A stretch of 64,000 nucleotides of DNA from Cherax quadricarinatus (GCF_038502225.1 NC_091300.1:49404079-49468078), one strand, 5' to 3'. Counted from the stretch's first letter, positions 44,343 through 54,667 are shown. Numbers and translations are program-made. Notes: generated from the sequence alone by a model not told the origin.

Positions 44343-44398
44343 CTTTTCTGTACTCGACTGAAGAAGCCTACTGTGTAGGCGAAACGTTTCAAATAAAG
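44343..44398 (+). ncRNA. Hammerhead ribozyme, family A, array copy 2
   Basis: Core at 44358; CGA faces TCA, so the third helix I pair is a C-A mismatch. Confidence 0.75.
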
Positions 44399-44767
44399 AT
44401 ACCTAACTGTTGCATATGTGTCTTACCTAACAACCTGTCGGTATTTTATACCATTTTAATGTTCAATCTGTCAGACACTGCAACACAAGGGTATCTTGGT
44501 ACAGACCTGCAATCAACTTCGACAACTTCCACTAGTGAGAGCGGCTGGATTTGAGAGGGACCTGACCTCAACATCTGAGTTCTTACCTCTCCTAGTGACC
44601 TACGTCTCACCTCTTGGCGCTATAAAAGCTCCATCCTGTCACTTCATCTCCATATTGTTTCATACTATGGAACAATGCTCTTCTCCAGACTGAGGGACTG
44701 ACCACCTCAAAACTTTAAGGGTGATGGACTGATTACATCGTCTTCAAGTATCTTCTGCTTCTATCAA

Positions 44768-44824
44768 CTTTTCTGTACTCGACTGAAGAAGCCTACTGTG
44801 TAGGCGAAACGTTTCATAATAAAG
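44768..44824 (+). ncRNA. Hammerhead ribozyme, family A, array copy 3
   Basis: Core at 44783; CGA faces TCA as in copy 2. Confidence 0.75.
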
Positions 44825-45195
44825 ATACCTAACTGTTGCATATGTGTCTTACCTAACAACCTGTCGGTATTTTATACCATTTTAATGTTCAATCTGTCAG
44901 ACACTGCAACACAAGGGTATCTTGGTACAGACCTGCAATCAACTTCGACAACTTCCACTAGTGAGAGCGGCTGGATTTGAGAGGGACCTGACCTCTCAAC
45001 ATCTGAGTTCTTACCTCTCCTAGTGGCCTACGTCTCACCTCTTGGCGCTATAAAAGCTCCATCCTGTCACTTCATCTCCATATTGTTTCATACTATGGAA
45101 CAATGCTCTTCTCCAGACTGAGGGACTGACCACCTCAAAACTTTAAGGGTGATGGACTGATTACATCGTCTTCAAGTATCTTCTGCTTCTATCAA

Positions 45196-45252
45196 CTTTT
45201 CTGTACTTGACTGAAGAAGCCTACTGTGTAGGCGAAACGTTTCATAATAAAG
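45196..45252 (+). ncRNA. Hammerhead ribozyme, family A, array copy 4
   Basis: Core at 45211; the upstream strand is now TGA, restoring a U-A pair with TCA. Confidence 0.78.
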
Positions 45253-45624
45253 ATACCTAACTGTTGCATATGTGTCTTACCTAACAACCTGTCGGTATTT
45301 TATACCATTTTAATGTTCAATCTGTCAGACACTGCAACACAAGGGTATCTTGGTACAGACCTGCAATCAACTTCGACAACTTCCACTAGTGAGAGCGGCT
45401 GGATTTGAGAGGGACCTGACCTTCTCAACATCTGAGTTCTTACCTCTCCTAGTGGCCTACGTCTCACCTCTTGGCGCTATAAAAGCTCCATCCTGTCACT
45501 TCATCTCCATATTGTTTCATACTATGGAACAATGCTCTTCTCCAGACTGAGGGACTGACCACCTCAAAACTTTAAGGGTGATGGACTGATTACATCGTCT
45601 TCAAGTATCTTCTGCTTCTATCAA

Positions 45625-45681
45625 CTTTTCTGTACTTGACTGAAGAAGCCTACTGTGTAGGCGAAACGTTTCATAATAAAG
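45625..45681 (+). ncRNA. Hammerhead ribozyme, family A, array copy 5
   Basis: Core at 45640; TGA/TCA helix I. Confidence 0.78.
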
Positions 45682-46053
45682 ATACCTAACTGTTGCATAT
45701 GTGTCTTACCTAACAACCTGTCGGTATTTTATACCATTTTAATGTTCAATCTGTCAGACACTGCAACACAAGGGTATCTTGGTACAGACCTGCAATCAAC
45801 TTCGACAACTTCCACTAGTGAGAGCGGCTGGATTTGAGAGGGACCTGACCTCTCAACATCTGAGTTCTTACCTCTCCTAGTGGCCTACGTCTCACCTCTT
45901 GGCGCTATAAAAAGCTCCATTCTGTCACTTCATCTCCATATTGTTTCATACTATGGAACAATGCTCTTCTCCAGACTGAGGGACTGACCACCTCAAAACT
46001 TTAAGGGTGATGGACTGATTACATCGTCTTCAAGTATCTTCTGCTTCTATCAA

Positions 46054-46110
46054 CTTTTCTGTACTTGACTGAAGAAGCCTACTGTGTAGGCGAAACGTTT
46101 CATAATAAAG
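46054..46110 (+). ncRNA. Hammerhead ribozyme, family A, array copy 6
   Basis: Core at 46069; TGA/TCA helix I. Confidence 0.78.
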
Positions 46111-46482
46111 ATACCTAACTGTTGCATATGTGTCTTACCTAACAACCTGTCGGTATTTTATACCATTTTAATGTTCAATCTGTCAGACACTGCAACACAA
46201 GGGTATCTTGGTACAGACCTGCAATCAACTTCGACAACTTCCACTAGTGAGAGCGGCTGGATTTGAGAGGGACCTGACCTCTCAACATCTGAGTTCTTAC
46301 CTCTCCTAGTGGCCTACGTCTCACCTCTTGGCGCTATAAAAAGCTCCATCCTGTCACTTCATCTCCATATTGTTTCATACTATGGAACAATGCTCTTCTC
46401 CAGACTGAGGGACTGACCACCTCAAAACTTTAAGGGTGATGGACTGATTACATCGTCTTCAAGTATCTTCTGCTTCTATCAA

Positions 46483-46539
46483 CTTTTCTGTACTTGACTG
46501 AAGAAGCCTACTGTGTAGGCGAAACGTTTCATAATAAAG
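46483..46539 (+). ncRNA. Hammerhead ribozyme, family A, array copy 7
   Basis: Core at 46498; TGA/TCA helix I. Confidence 0.78.
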
Positions 46540-46911
46540 ATACCTAACTGTTGCATATGTGTCTTACCTAACAACCTGTCGGTATTTTATACCATTTTAA
46601 TGTTCAATCTGTCAGACACTGCAACACAAGGGTATCTTGGTACAGACCTGCAATCAACTTCGACAACTTCCACTAGTGAGAGCGGCTGGATTTGAGAGGG
46701 ACCTGACCTCTCAACATCTGAGTTCTTACCTCTCCTAGTGGCCTACGTCTCACCTCTTGGCGCTATAAAAAGCTCCATCCTGTCACTTCATCTCCATATT
46801 GTTTCATACTATGGAACAATGCTCTTCTCCAGACTGAGGGACTGACCACCTCAAAACTTTAAGGGTGATGGACTGATTACATCGTCTTCAAGTATCTTCT
46901 GCTTCTATCAA

Positions 46912-46968
46912 CTTTTCTGTACTTGACTGAAGAAGCCTACTGTGTAGGCGAAACGTTTCATAATAAAG
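46912..46968 (+). ncRNA. Hammerhead ribozyme, family A, array copy 8
   Basis: Core at 46927; TGA/TCA helix I. The array ends 68 bp later at ATTTTAATGTTCA, the same terminal sequence that opens the inverted unit at 41764. Confidence 0.78.
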
Positions 46969-47036
46969 ATACCTAACTGTTGCATATGTGTCTTACCTAA
47001 CAACCTGTCGGTATTTTATACCATTTTAATGTTCAT

Positions 47037-48930
47037 TCTAGATATGAAGCCAAGAATTCTTTTAGCTTTATTGCGAACACTAATGCACTGTTGTCTTGGT
47101 TTTAGATTACTGCTAACCAGAACTCCTAAATCCTTTTCGCAATCGGTAGTATTAAGATCTACATTATTTAGTTTATATGTGGCATGGTTATTGTCCTGTC
47201 CAACATTTAGAACTTTGCATTTGTCAATATTAAACTGCATCTGCCACTTCTCCGACCATTGCATCAGTCTATTCAAATCATCCTGGAGTGCTCTAGTGTC
47301 CTCATTAGAATGAATTGGACGGCCTATTTTGGTGTCATCAGCAAATTTGCTTATGTCGCTATTTATTCCCTCATCTATGTCGTTTATGTAAATTGTGAAC
47401 AACAACGGGCCCAACACTGACCCCTGAGGAACACCGCTTGTGACGTGCCCCCATTCTGATTTCTCCCCATTTATGCAAACTCTCTGCTGCCTATTTGTCA
47501 GCCATGCCTCTACCCAGGAAAAAAATTTCTCCTCCTATTCCGTGTGCCTTAAGTTTCCTCAATAGCCTCTGGTGTGGAACTCTATCGAAAGCCTTACTGA
47601 AGTCCATATACACAATATCATATTCATTACCATGATCTACCTCCTCAAACACCTTAGTGAAAAAAGTTAGTAAATTCGTAAGACAGGAACGCCCCTTTGT
47701 AAAACCGTGTTGAGATTCATTAATCAATCTGTGCCTGTCAAGATGGCTACGAATTGCTTCGGCAATTATTGATTCCATAAATTTTCCCACTATGGAGGTA
47801 AGGCTTATTGGTCTATAGTTCGAAGCCAAGGACCTGTCACCTGCCTTGTAAATAGGTATTACATTTGCCATTTTCCACTTATCAGGCACTATGCCAGTTT
47901 GTAGTGATATGTTAAAAAGATTAGCCAAAGGTATGCTAAGTTCCTCTTTACATTCCTTTAACACCCTTGCAAACAGTTCATCAGGACCTGGGGATTTGTT
48001 AGGTTTTAGTTTCTCTATTTGTCTGAGGACCATGTCACTAGTTACCGCAATCGTACATAGTTTATTATCATCCTGTTCTACATAATCTATTATTTCAGGA
48101 ATATCGCTAGTATTTTCCTGGGTGAAAACTGAGAGGAAGTAGGTATTGAGAATTTCACACATATCCTTATCACTGTCAGTGATCTGACCAGAGTTACTCT
48201 TAAGTGGGCCAATCTTGTCCCTAATCTTACTTCTGTATACCTGAAAGAACCCTTTTGGGTTAGTCTTTGAATCCCTTGCGACCTTAGCCTCATAATCCCT
48301 TTTTGCTTTTCTTATTCCTTTTTTATTTCTCTCTTTAATTGAATATATTGATTTCTTAACTGCCCATCCCCTCTTTTGATACGCCTATATATGCCTCTCT
48401 TTTGACCAATGAGATGTTTTAATCTATTGTTCATCCATTTGGGATCATTTTTGTTAGATCTAATTTCCCTACTCGGAACAAAAGTTGTCTGGGCAGCTAG
48501 AACTATGCTCTGAAAAACGTCATATTGGCAACCAAGATCACCTACCTGACCCATAGTCAGGACATCCCAATTTAGCCCACCCAGGTAATTTTTCAGTCCC
48601 ATGAAGTCGGCCAAGCGAAAATCTGGGACAGAGATTTGATTGCAGTTATCTGGGTAATTCCATGATATATTGAAACTAAGTGATTTGTGATCACTTTCCC
48701 CAAGCTCATCATTAACCTCAAGATTATTAATTAGTGAATCTTTGTTGGCAAGAACCAAGTCAAGCAGATTGTTTCCTCTAGTTGGTTCTGTCACAACCTG
48801 TTCTAAAAAGCAATCCTGAACCGTATCAAGAAAGTCACTAGACTCAAGATTTCCTGTCATATTGTTTCAATCAATTTGTCTAAAGTTAAAATCTCCCATT
48901 ATCACAACATTTTCATATCTAGATGCCTAA
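47037..48930 (-). pseudogene. CR1 family 2 host copy, RT, linker and endonuclease C-part
   Basis: Minus strand frames: SSNLKPRQQCISVRNKA and FADDTKIG with [13 protein letters not shown] (47417-47016), then a shift near 47490 and [31 protein letters not shown] and NKSPGPDELFARVLKECKE (48162-47491), then DFLDTVQDCFLEQVVTEPTR and ELGESDHKSLSFNISW (48860-48312). Close to the intact copy at 55776 but with at least three frameshifts. It ends at TTTCATATCTAGATGCC, where PLE-2 is inserted. Confidence 0.85.
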
Positions 48931-48963
48931 CACAAATAACCCGCACATAAAAGAGAGAAGCTT

Positions 48964-49013
48964 ACGACGACGTTTCGGTCCGACTTGGAGCATTTACAAA
49001 GTCACACTAACCA
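48964..49013 (-). ncRNA. Decayed hammerhead ribozyme of PLE-2
   Basis: Minus strand: GAC/GTC helix I, stem II TCC-AAGTC-GGA with flanking bases, GAAACGTC. The catalytic strand reads TTTGTAA in place of CTGATGA, so the G5/A6 positions are not conserved. Homology is clear but activity is unlikely. Confidence 0.42.
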
Positions 49014-49077
49014 GAAGTGGAGCAGGACGGCTATATATAGGCAGGAAGAGGTGGTGGTAGTAGTAGTAGTAGTAGTA

Positions 49078-49222
49078 CAAGAATGGTATATAATACCGAC
49101 AAGATGAAATTAAGACACATGCGTCCGGGCATATCGTAGCCATCCAGCCAGCCACTGGATGGCGAAACGTCCACAACAAAGACACCTAGACGCTGCACAT
49201 GTGTCTCAATTTCATCAGTAGT
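49078..49222. mobile_element. Family C hammerhead fragment inserted in (GTA)n of PLE-2
   Basis: Opens with ACAAGAATGGTATATAATACC in the minus-strand sense and continues with a plus-strand GCCACTGGATGGCGAAACGTC and CACATGTGTCTCAATTTC. GTAGTAGTAG repeats border both sides. The catalytic TTGATAA strand is missing, so it is an inverted chimera without a working ribozyme. Confidence 0.6.
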
Positions 49223-49484
49223 AGTAGTAGTAGAAGAGGTAGTAGTAGTGGTAGTGGTAGTAGTGGGGAATAAGGAGGGCGAGCCAGTCAAATACAAGGG
49301 AAGGGGAGCACTGCAAGGGAGCTAGGTGCCCACAGAGGGAGAGCAAGCGCACAGAGGTGCGTGAAAGGGGAAGTGATGAAATAAATAAGAAGGAACAGAA
49401 ACACGAGACAGAAGAAAGAACCCAGAGGAGAAAAAGGAAAGAGGAAAGGGGAAGAGGGAGAATACAAAAAAAAAAAAAGAGGAA

Positions 49485-50729
49485 TCAGGTTAAATCACGG
49501 GTGTTCTGAAGTTTGGAGCATTTTACAATGTAGTGGGAGAGGAAGGCATCTACAGAGACGAAGCCAGGACTAAGATTCATACAAGGAAAGTTGTGTATTA
49601 GAGAGGATTCAACTAGACGGCGACTGTTCGAGTTGGAAGTAGGGAAGACAGTTTTAGCAGAAGACCAGTCAATAGGATGGCTATGATCTCTGACGTGACA
49701 GAAAAGAGCATTGTTAGTGTCGGCAAGCCTAACACTATTTTTGTGCTCCCTAAGTCTGTCAGAAAGAGATCGACCAGTTTCTCCAAAGTATTGAAGAGGA
49801 CAGGAGGAGCAAGAAATAGAGTAGACACCAGGAACATCTGTAGAGGGAGGAGAGGTATGAACGAGATTAGTGCGAAGAGTGTTAGTCTGGCGGAAGGTAA
49901 GCTTGATGTCTAAGGGACGGAGAGAATTGTTGAGATTAGAAAGACCGGAAATGTAGGGAAGGCAGAGGATAGAAGAGTTCCCAGGAGTAGAGAGTTTGGG
50001 AGAGAAGAAATTACGTTTAGCACGTGAGAGGGCAGAGTCTATGAAATGGGAAGGGTAGCCAAGACGGGAAAACGAATTATGAAGAGTGGAAATTTCTGCT
50101 GGAAGGAACTGAGGATCACAGATGCGGAGGGCACGGAGAAAGAGGGAGATAAGAACACTTTTCTTGACAGGGGAAGCATGATAGGAAAAGTAGTGAATGT
50201 ACATGCCACTGTACATAGGTTTTCGGTAAACGAACAAGGAAAAACCTGTATCTGAGCTGTGGACATGGACATCAAGGAAAGGAAGCAAGGAATTAGATTC
50301 CCATTCAGCTTAAAACTTAATGGAAGGGGCAAGATTATTAAGAGCTTCAAGAAAAGGTTGGAAGAGACTGGAGTCATGAGGCCACAGAGCAAATATGTCA
50401 TCCACATAGCGGAGCCAGAGTGAAGGTTGCACATCGAGGGTAGGAAGAAGAACAGTCTCGAAGTATTCCATGTAAAGATTAGCAAGGACAGGAGAGAGAG
50501 GAGAGCCCATAGTGACACCGAAGGTTTGAGAATAATATTTCCCTTGGAAGGAAAAGGAATTAGAGTCCAGAGGCGGATAAGATCAAGAAAAACATCAGTA
50601 GGTATAGGGAGACGTAGAAACCCTTCATGGGCCTTCTCTCTAAGGAAATCAAGGACATCATCAAGAAGGTCATTGGTGAAAAGGGACTCAACGTCAAGAC
50701 TAAGCATCTTACAGGTTGGGAGAGAGTGA
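49485..50729 (-). pseudogene. PLE-2 reverse transcriptase/GIY-YIG, C-terminal half
   Basis: The 5' frame (50707-50560) has LSLDVESLFTNDLLDDVLDF, then a frameshift. MGSPLSPVLANLYMEYFET and LWLRYVDDIFALWPHDSS follow (50510-50310), and after another shift a 267-codon frame (50288-49485) contains LPFLDVHVH, the GIY-YIG segment GVYSISCSSCPLQYFGETGR with SDRLREHKNSVR, and SRRLVESSLI with the candidate catalytic E. It is 5'-truncated in the RT. The N-terminal third is absent and the frame is broken at least twice. Confidence 0.85.
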
Positions 50730-50745
50730 ACCCGTTAAATGAAGT

Positions 50746-51300
50746 CTTATTGCACTCCCTACCAAGGTTTGGGGGCCCATAAATCACACCCAAAATTAAT
50801 TTGTCACGTCCCTCGAGAAACTGTAGCCAAACCGATTCTGTGTTCGATGTTTCTAATCTTATATCATGTCTAAGACAACAATTTAAATTTTCTCTGACAT
50901 ACATCGCCACACCACCACCCTTCCTGTTGACCCTATCAGTGTGGAATAGTTTATAACCCTCTATGTTGCATTCAGAAGGCATTTCTCTATCTTTCAGGTT
51001 GAACCAGGTCTCTGTTATACCAATAATATCTATATTACCTACACTTGCAAGTAATTTTAGTTCATCTATCTTATTTCTTAGACTCCTACTATTTGTATAG
51101 TAAACCTTAAGGGACCTAGTCACTCGTTGTCCTCTACTATCTCTCTTTGTTTGTTGATTAATTGATTTGCCATTACTAGCAACTTTATTTTGAATATTGT
51201 CTTTTAAACATATCCCTGAGGTATCCCGGTAATAACTGCTGTTTTTAACCCTAATGCTGCAGCCTGATTGTTTCCCACAAACACCCATACCTCTATAATC
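50746..51300 (-). pseudogene. CR1 family 2 host copy, endonuclease N-part
   Basis: Minus strand MGVCGKQSGCSIRVKNSSYY start, LKVYYTNSRSLRNKIDELKL, IIGITETWFNLKDREMPSEC and LILGVIYGPPNLGRECN. It continues the LINE copy at 47037-48930 across PLE-2. No stop is seen in this part. Confidence 0.8.
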
Positions 51301-51765
51301 TATTAGTTTAAATTCCTAGACAAGTCATCAATTACCCTCTCAATTAAATTGGCTAATGCAACCACTCCATCCCCAGAGAGATGAACCCCATCCCTTGCAT
51401 ACATATCATGTTTGCCAAAGAAAAGGTCCCAGTTATCAATGAATGGGATTGCAAGTTCCTTGCAGTACCTGCCTAGCCAGCGATTTATACCAATTGCCCT
51501 AGACATCCATTCATTGCCCACTCCCTTTCTAGGCAAGATGCTACATATGACTGGGATCCCTCCCTTAGATCTAACTACTTCTATGGCTGACCTTTACTTA
51601 TCCAGCAGCTCCTCTCTCCTGCCCTTCCCAATGTCATTACCCCCAGCATTAAGACAGATAATGGGCTTGTTCCCATTACCTGCCATAATATTATCCAACC
51701 TGCTGACTATGTCATGTATGCCAATGTTTTTGAAATTTTGTAGTTTCCAGTGTTATGTTCTATAG
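51301..51765 (-). pseudogene. CR1 family 2 ORF1 with SGNH-esterase-like domain
   Basis: C-terminal half of CR1 ORF1: GNKPIICLNAGGNDIGKG (block with GGND, around 51640-51700), an in-frame stop after ELLDK, then GNEWMSRAIGINRWLGRYCK, AIPFIDNWDLFFGKHDMYAR and DGVHLSGDGVVALANLI (the D-x-x-H block). CR1-type LINEs often have such an esterase-like ORF1 domain. The 5' part is cut where PLE-3 begins. Confidence 0.75.
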
Positions 51766-52225
51766 TGTCGGTGACGGCGATTAGTGAGGCTTCTTGGCAC
51801 CGTCGGCGTCTGAGGTCTGGTTCTGTGAGAACGAGTTGTACCTCATTCCAGTTCATCAAATGCCCCGTGGAGTCTCTGTGGAGGACACAGGCGTACCTTA
51901 CATCGTTTCTGTTAGAGGCATTTCGATGCTCATTCAGGGGGACTGCAAGATCTCTGCCTGTCTCGCCTACATATTTCTTGGGACAGAATCCACAGGGAAT
52001 AGTGTAGACGCCTGCTGTAGAAGTTAGAGGTGTGGGGCTGCGTTTCGTAGTGAGGTCTTTGCTAGATAATGTGCCCGGCGAGTATTCGTGGCAACATCAC
52101 CACATGGGAGCACTATGAACTGCTTAAGGGGTTGTTCCATGGGCGGTTTGTTGAGAATAGCTTGTGCCTCTAGTCTGCAATCTCGGATGAAGAAAGATGG
52201 GAACTGAAGAACGGCAGAATATATA
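51760..52225 (-). pseudogene. PLE-3 C-terminal fragment with GIY-YIG domain
   Basis: Minus strand (mixed frames): EQPLKQFIVLPCGDVATNTRR, then AGVYTIPCGFCPKKYVGETG, RDLAVPLNEHRNASN and CQEASLIAVTDTIEHNTGN. The GIY-YIG motif and the downstream E are visible. Only the end of the protein is present. It abuts an inverted N-terminal fragment at about 52226. Confidence 0.72.
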
Positions 52226-52654
52226 CTCAGCCAAATTACTACTGCCAACATCCAACAGAAATTGAAGTTATCACGAAAACTACAAGACCTGTGCTCCCAC
52301 AGCAAATGGAGCGAAATGGGACGACCAGAAATCATAAATAACTTATCTTCCTATACACTAACCGTCACCGAGACAGAAGCCCTCAGCCTAGGGCTCAAGT
52401 TTACTACCGGCATCAACAAGAAACATAATCTGGTGGATATGGTAACCAAGAACCCACCTTTTGGAGGCTCCGAGTTTCAAAAAGGCTTTGTTCAGGAATT
52501 ATCACTGCTGCAGCTACTGAGCCTTCAAGACCGGTCATTCCCAGAAGATACATCCAAGCACTCTGGGACTTGGCTAACAACGATGATATCGTCATTACAA
52601 CCGCTGACAAAGGAAGTGTGGTATTACTCGACACTGTCGAGTAACACCACACCA

Positions 52655-52655
<1 letters not shown>
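52226..52655 (+). pseudogene. PLE-3-like N-terminal fragment
   Basis: Plus strand: KLQDLCSHSKWSEMGRPEII, ETEALSLGLKFTTGINKKHN, and after a shift ALWDLANNDDIVITTADKGS, a motif typical of the region before the PLE RT. It ends in (TA)n. It is opposite in orientation to the fragment at 51760-52225, so this insertion is internally inverted or composite. Confidence 0.68.
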
Positions 52656-52721
<66 letters not shown>

Positions 52722-52731
52722 AATATATATA
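52656..52731. repeat. (TA)n microsatellite
   Basis: Between the PLE-3 fragment and a tRNA-SINE. Confidence 0.95.
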
Positions 52732-52870
52732 TCAATAACAACACTGCGACTAGCCGAGGACTCGAACCCATGTAGTTTTGGCCCGCTTCATGGTGAGAGA
52801 AAATCACATGACGCTCTAACCGGCTGGACCACCAAATCCTACAAGAATCAAGCACCCAGCAGAGCTAGGT
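52732..52870 (-). mobile_element. tRNA-derived SINE, second family
   Basis: Minus strand has the A-box-like TGGTCCAGCCGGTTAGAGCG and a canonical B-box GGGTTCGAGTCC about 40 nt apart, ending in (TA)n. Different from the SINE at 32.9 and 34.2 kb. Confidence 0.72.
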
Positions 52871-53752
52871 GTTTTACCTTGATCCGAGGAAAGCTTGGTG
52901 GGCATCTGTGCAAGGGTTTGAATGGGGTTGCTTGAGCATGTTGACTCCAATGACGACATTTCTTTCAGTGACACGATCTCTGATGCTTGGGATCTCAAGT
53001 TCTTTTCGCATATTTAGAATTTTCGCAGTACGAGGGCAACCTAGAATAATCTGCATTCTCTCGTTCTGAAGTTTTTCCAGCCCTCCAGCCCTCCAGCCCT
53101 GACACAAGAGCAATTAGTGTGCGGCATAATCAACCAATGATCTAATACAAGCAAAATACATCATTTTAGCAATTTTAACATTAGCACCATACCTGGGATG
53201 AAAACTTGCCACAACTCAAGTGCTCTCAGCCTTTCTTTGTATTGGCGACAAAGTCTTGTTGCAGCAAGTCTAAGTAATGGGACCTCAAAGCCTAGATACA
53301 GGTATCTAGGTTATATATTCTAGTCAACACCCATGATACAACATGATCCTGCGTACTGTGTCTCTCTCTGTCGAGAACACCTACTGAGTATCTTTGTTTT
53401 CTCAGTAGAGATAATCAACCCCAGGTCCTGACACGAGGTTAAGAATCTTGGGTGTTGGAGAATCAGGTGATATAAATCATTATATCATCAACAAAGCTAA
53501 TCATATAATGATCAGGCTGGCTAGGCATAGTATTTAGTAAAGCATTAATTAGTAAGGTGGAACTGAGCACACATCCCTGTGCGGTTCCTAATTCAAAGTC
53601 TTTGGTTACACTTCTGTGCCCCTGGAATAATACAGAAGATTTCCTGTTGGACAGGTAGCCTTTATTACAACGGAGAAACCATCGTCCTTTATCCATTCTA
53701 GCAAGTTTACTAATGATTACATGTCGGTTGGCTACATCAACAACAGATTTAA
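52871..53752 (-). pseudogene. LINE RT fragment (Jockey/I-like), 3' part, decayed
   Basis: Minus strand: RHVIISKLARMDKGRWFLRC, GTAQGCVLSSTLLINALLN and SFVDDIMIYIT (53720-53463), then a C-terminal LEKLQNERMQIILGCPRTAK and KELEIPSIRDRV (53080-52950). The RT palm is FVDD. Its upstream part continues at 54736-55150 beyond the family C tandem. Broken by stops and shifts. Confidence 0.68.
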
Positions 53753-53819
53753 GTTGTGCAAGAAAGGTATAAAATACCGACAATATGAAAGTTAAGACAC
53801 ATGTGCAACATCTGGATAT

Positions 53820-53863
53820 CTTTATTGTAGACGTTTCGCCATCCAGTGGCTTTATCAATACAG
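53820..53863 (-). ncRNA. Hammerhead ribozyme, family C, tandem copy 1
   Basis: GTA/TAC helix I, TTGATAA, GCCAC/GTGGC-type stem II, GAAACGTC. U3-A8 pair. Confidence 0.74.
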
Positions 53864-54226
53864 ATTCTAGGACATAATAGGAAGACAGTAGAACTATATA
53901 CAAAAGATGAGGTAATCAGTCCCTCGGCCTTGGAGTTAGTGTTCACAGCATCGTGGTGGAGGAGAATCTGGAGCAAAGGCAAGAAGATTGGCGTTTATAT
54001 AGGCGTCAGTGGATAGGGACGGGCATCAGACGAGGGCAAAGTCACTGGTAGGCGGGATTCCCCAGTGGAAGTAGGTCCTTCCCAAAGAGATGGGTTAGAT
54101 GCAGCAGCCGTGAACCAAGCCTCTGAACCAAGATTCCATGATGTTGCAGTGTCTGACAAGTTGTGCAAGAAAGGTATAAAATACCGACAATATGAAAGTT
54201 AAGACACATGTGCAACATCTGGATAT

Positions 54227-54270
54227 CTTTATTGTAGACGTTTCGCCATCCAGTGGCTTTATCAATACAG
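54227..54270 (-). ncRNA. Hammerhead ribozyme, family C, tandem copy 2
   Basis: Same as copy 1, 407 bp away. Confidence 0.74.
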
Positions 54271-54623
54271 ATTCTAGGACATAATAGGAAGACAGTAGAA
54301 CTATATACAAAAGATGAGGTAATCAGTCCCTCGGCCTTGGAGTTAGTGTTCACAGCATCGTGGTGGAGGAGAATCTGGAGCAAAGGCAAGAAGACTGGCG
54401 GTTATATAGGCGTCAGTGGATAGGGACGGGCAGCAGACGAGGGCAGTCACTGGTAGGCGGGATTCCCCAATGGAAGTAGGTCCTTCCCAAAGAGATGGGT
54501 TAGTTGCAGCAGCCGTGAAGGTCTTGTAGATGTCCTCTGAACCAAGATTCCATGATGTTGTGCAAGAAAGGTATAAAATACCGACAATATGAAAGTTAAG
54601 ACACATGTGCAACATCTGGATAT

Positions 54624-54667
54624 CTTTATTGTAGACGTTTCGCCATCCAGTGGCTTTATCAATACAG
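54624..54667 (-). ncRNA. Hammerhead ribozyme, family C, tandem copy 3
   Basis: Same as copy 1. The unit is truncated about 70 bp beyond. Confidence 0.74.

Larger units (their letters stand above)
43905..47036 (+). repeat. Family A hammerhead tandem array (retrozyme-like), period about 429 bp
   Basis: Eight ribozymes in direct orientation at spacings of 416, 425, 428, 429, 429, 429 and 429 bp. Each monomer contains a TATAAAAG box (GGCGCTATAAAAGCTCC), CCATATTGTTTCATAC, GAGGGACTGACCACC, the ribozyme, AATAAAGATACCTAAC, TTGCATATGTGTC, and TGTCGGTATTTTATACC. No ORF fits the unit. Later monomers are nearly identical, so the array expanded or converted recently. If all ribozymes cleave, the transcript would fall into 429-nt RNAs suited to ligation into circles, as described for animal and plant retrozymes. 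Confidence 0.88.
48931..50745 (-). mobile_element. PLE-2, 5'-truncated, inserted in CR1 family 2
   Basis: CR1 endonuclease sequence stops at 48930 and resumes at about 50746 (TATTGCACTCCCTACCAAGG). The insert contains a decayed terminal ribozyme, a CCTATATATAGC box near 49031-49042 (minus strand), a (GTA)n-rich 3' region with an HHR insertion, and the C-terminal half of a PLE protein. It is distinct from PLE-1 in sequence. Confidence 0.8.

Noticed and set aside
44496..45550. 65-66-codon ORFs repeated in the family A monomers
   Set aside because: They occur in only some monomers, differ by frameshift between near-identical units and show no coding constraint.
43905..47036. CRISPR-like array at 44-47 kb
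   Set aside because: Spacing is regular but whole monomers are repeated with no unique spacers, and the DNA is eukaryotic. It is a tandem satellite with ribozymes.
48964..49013. Calling the PLE-2 terminal motif an active ribozyme
   Set aside because: Stem II, GAAAC and ACGT are there, but the catalytic strand lacks the conserved G5 and A6, so only homology is claimed.
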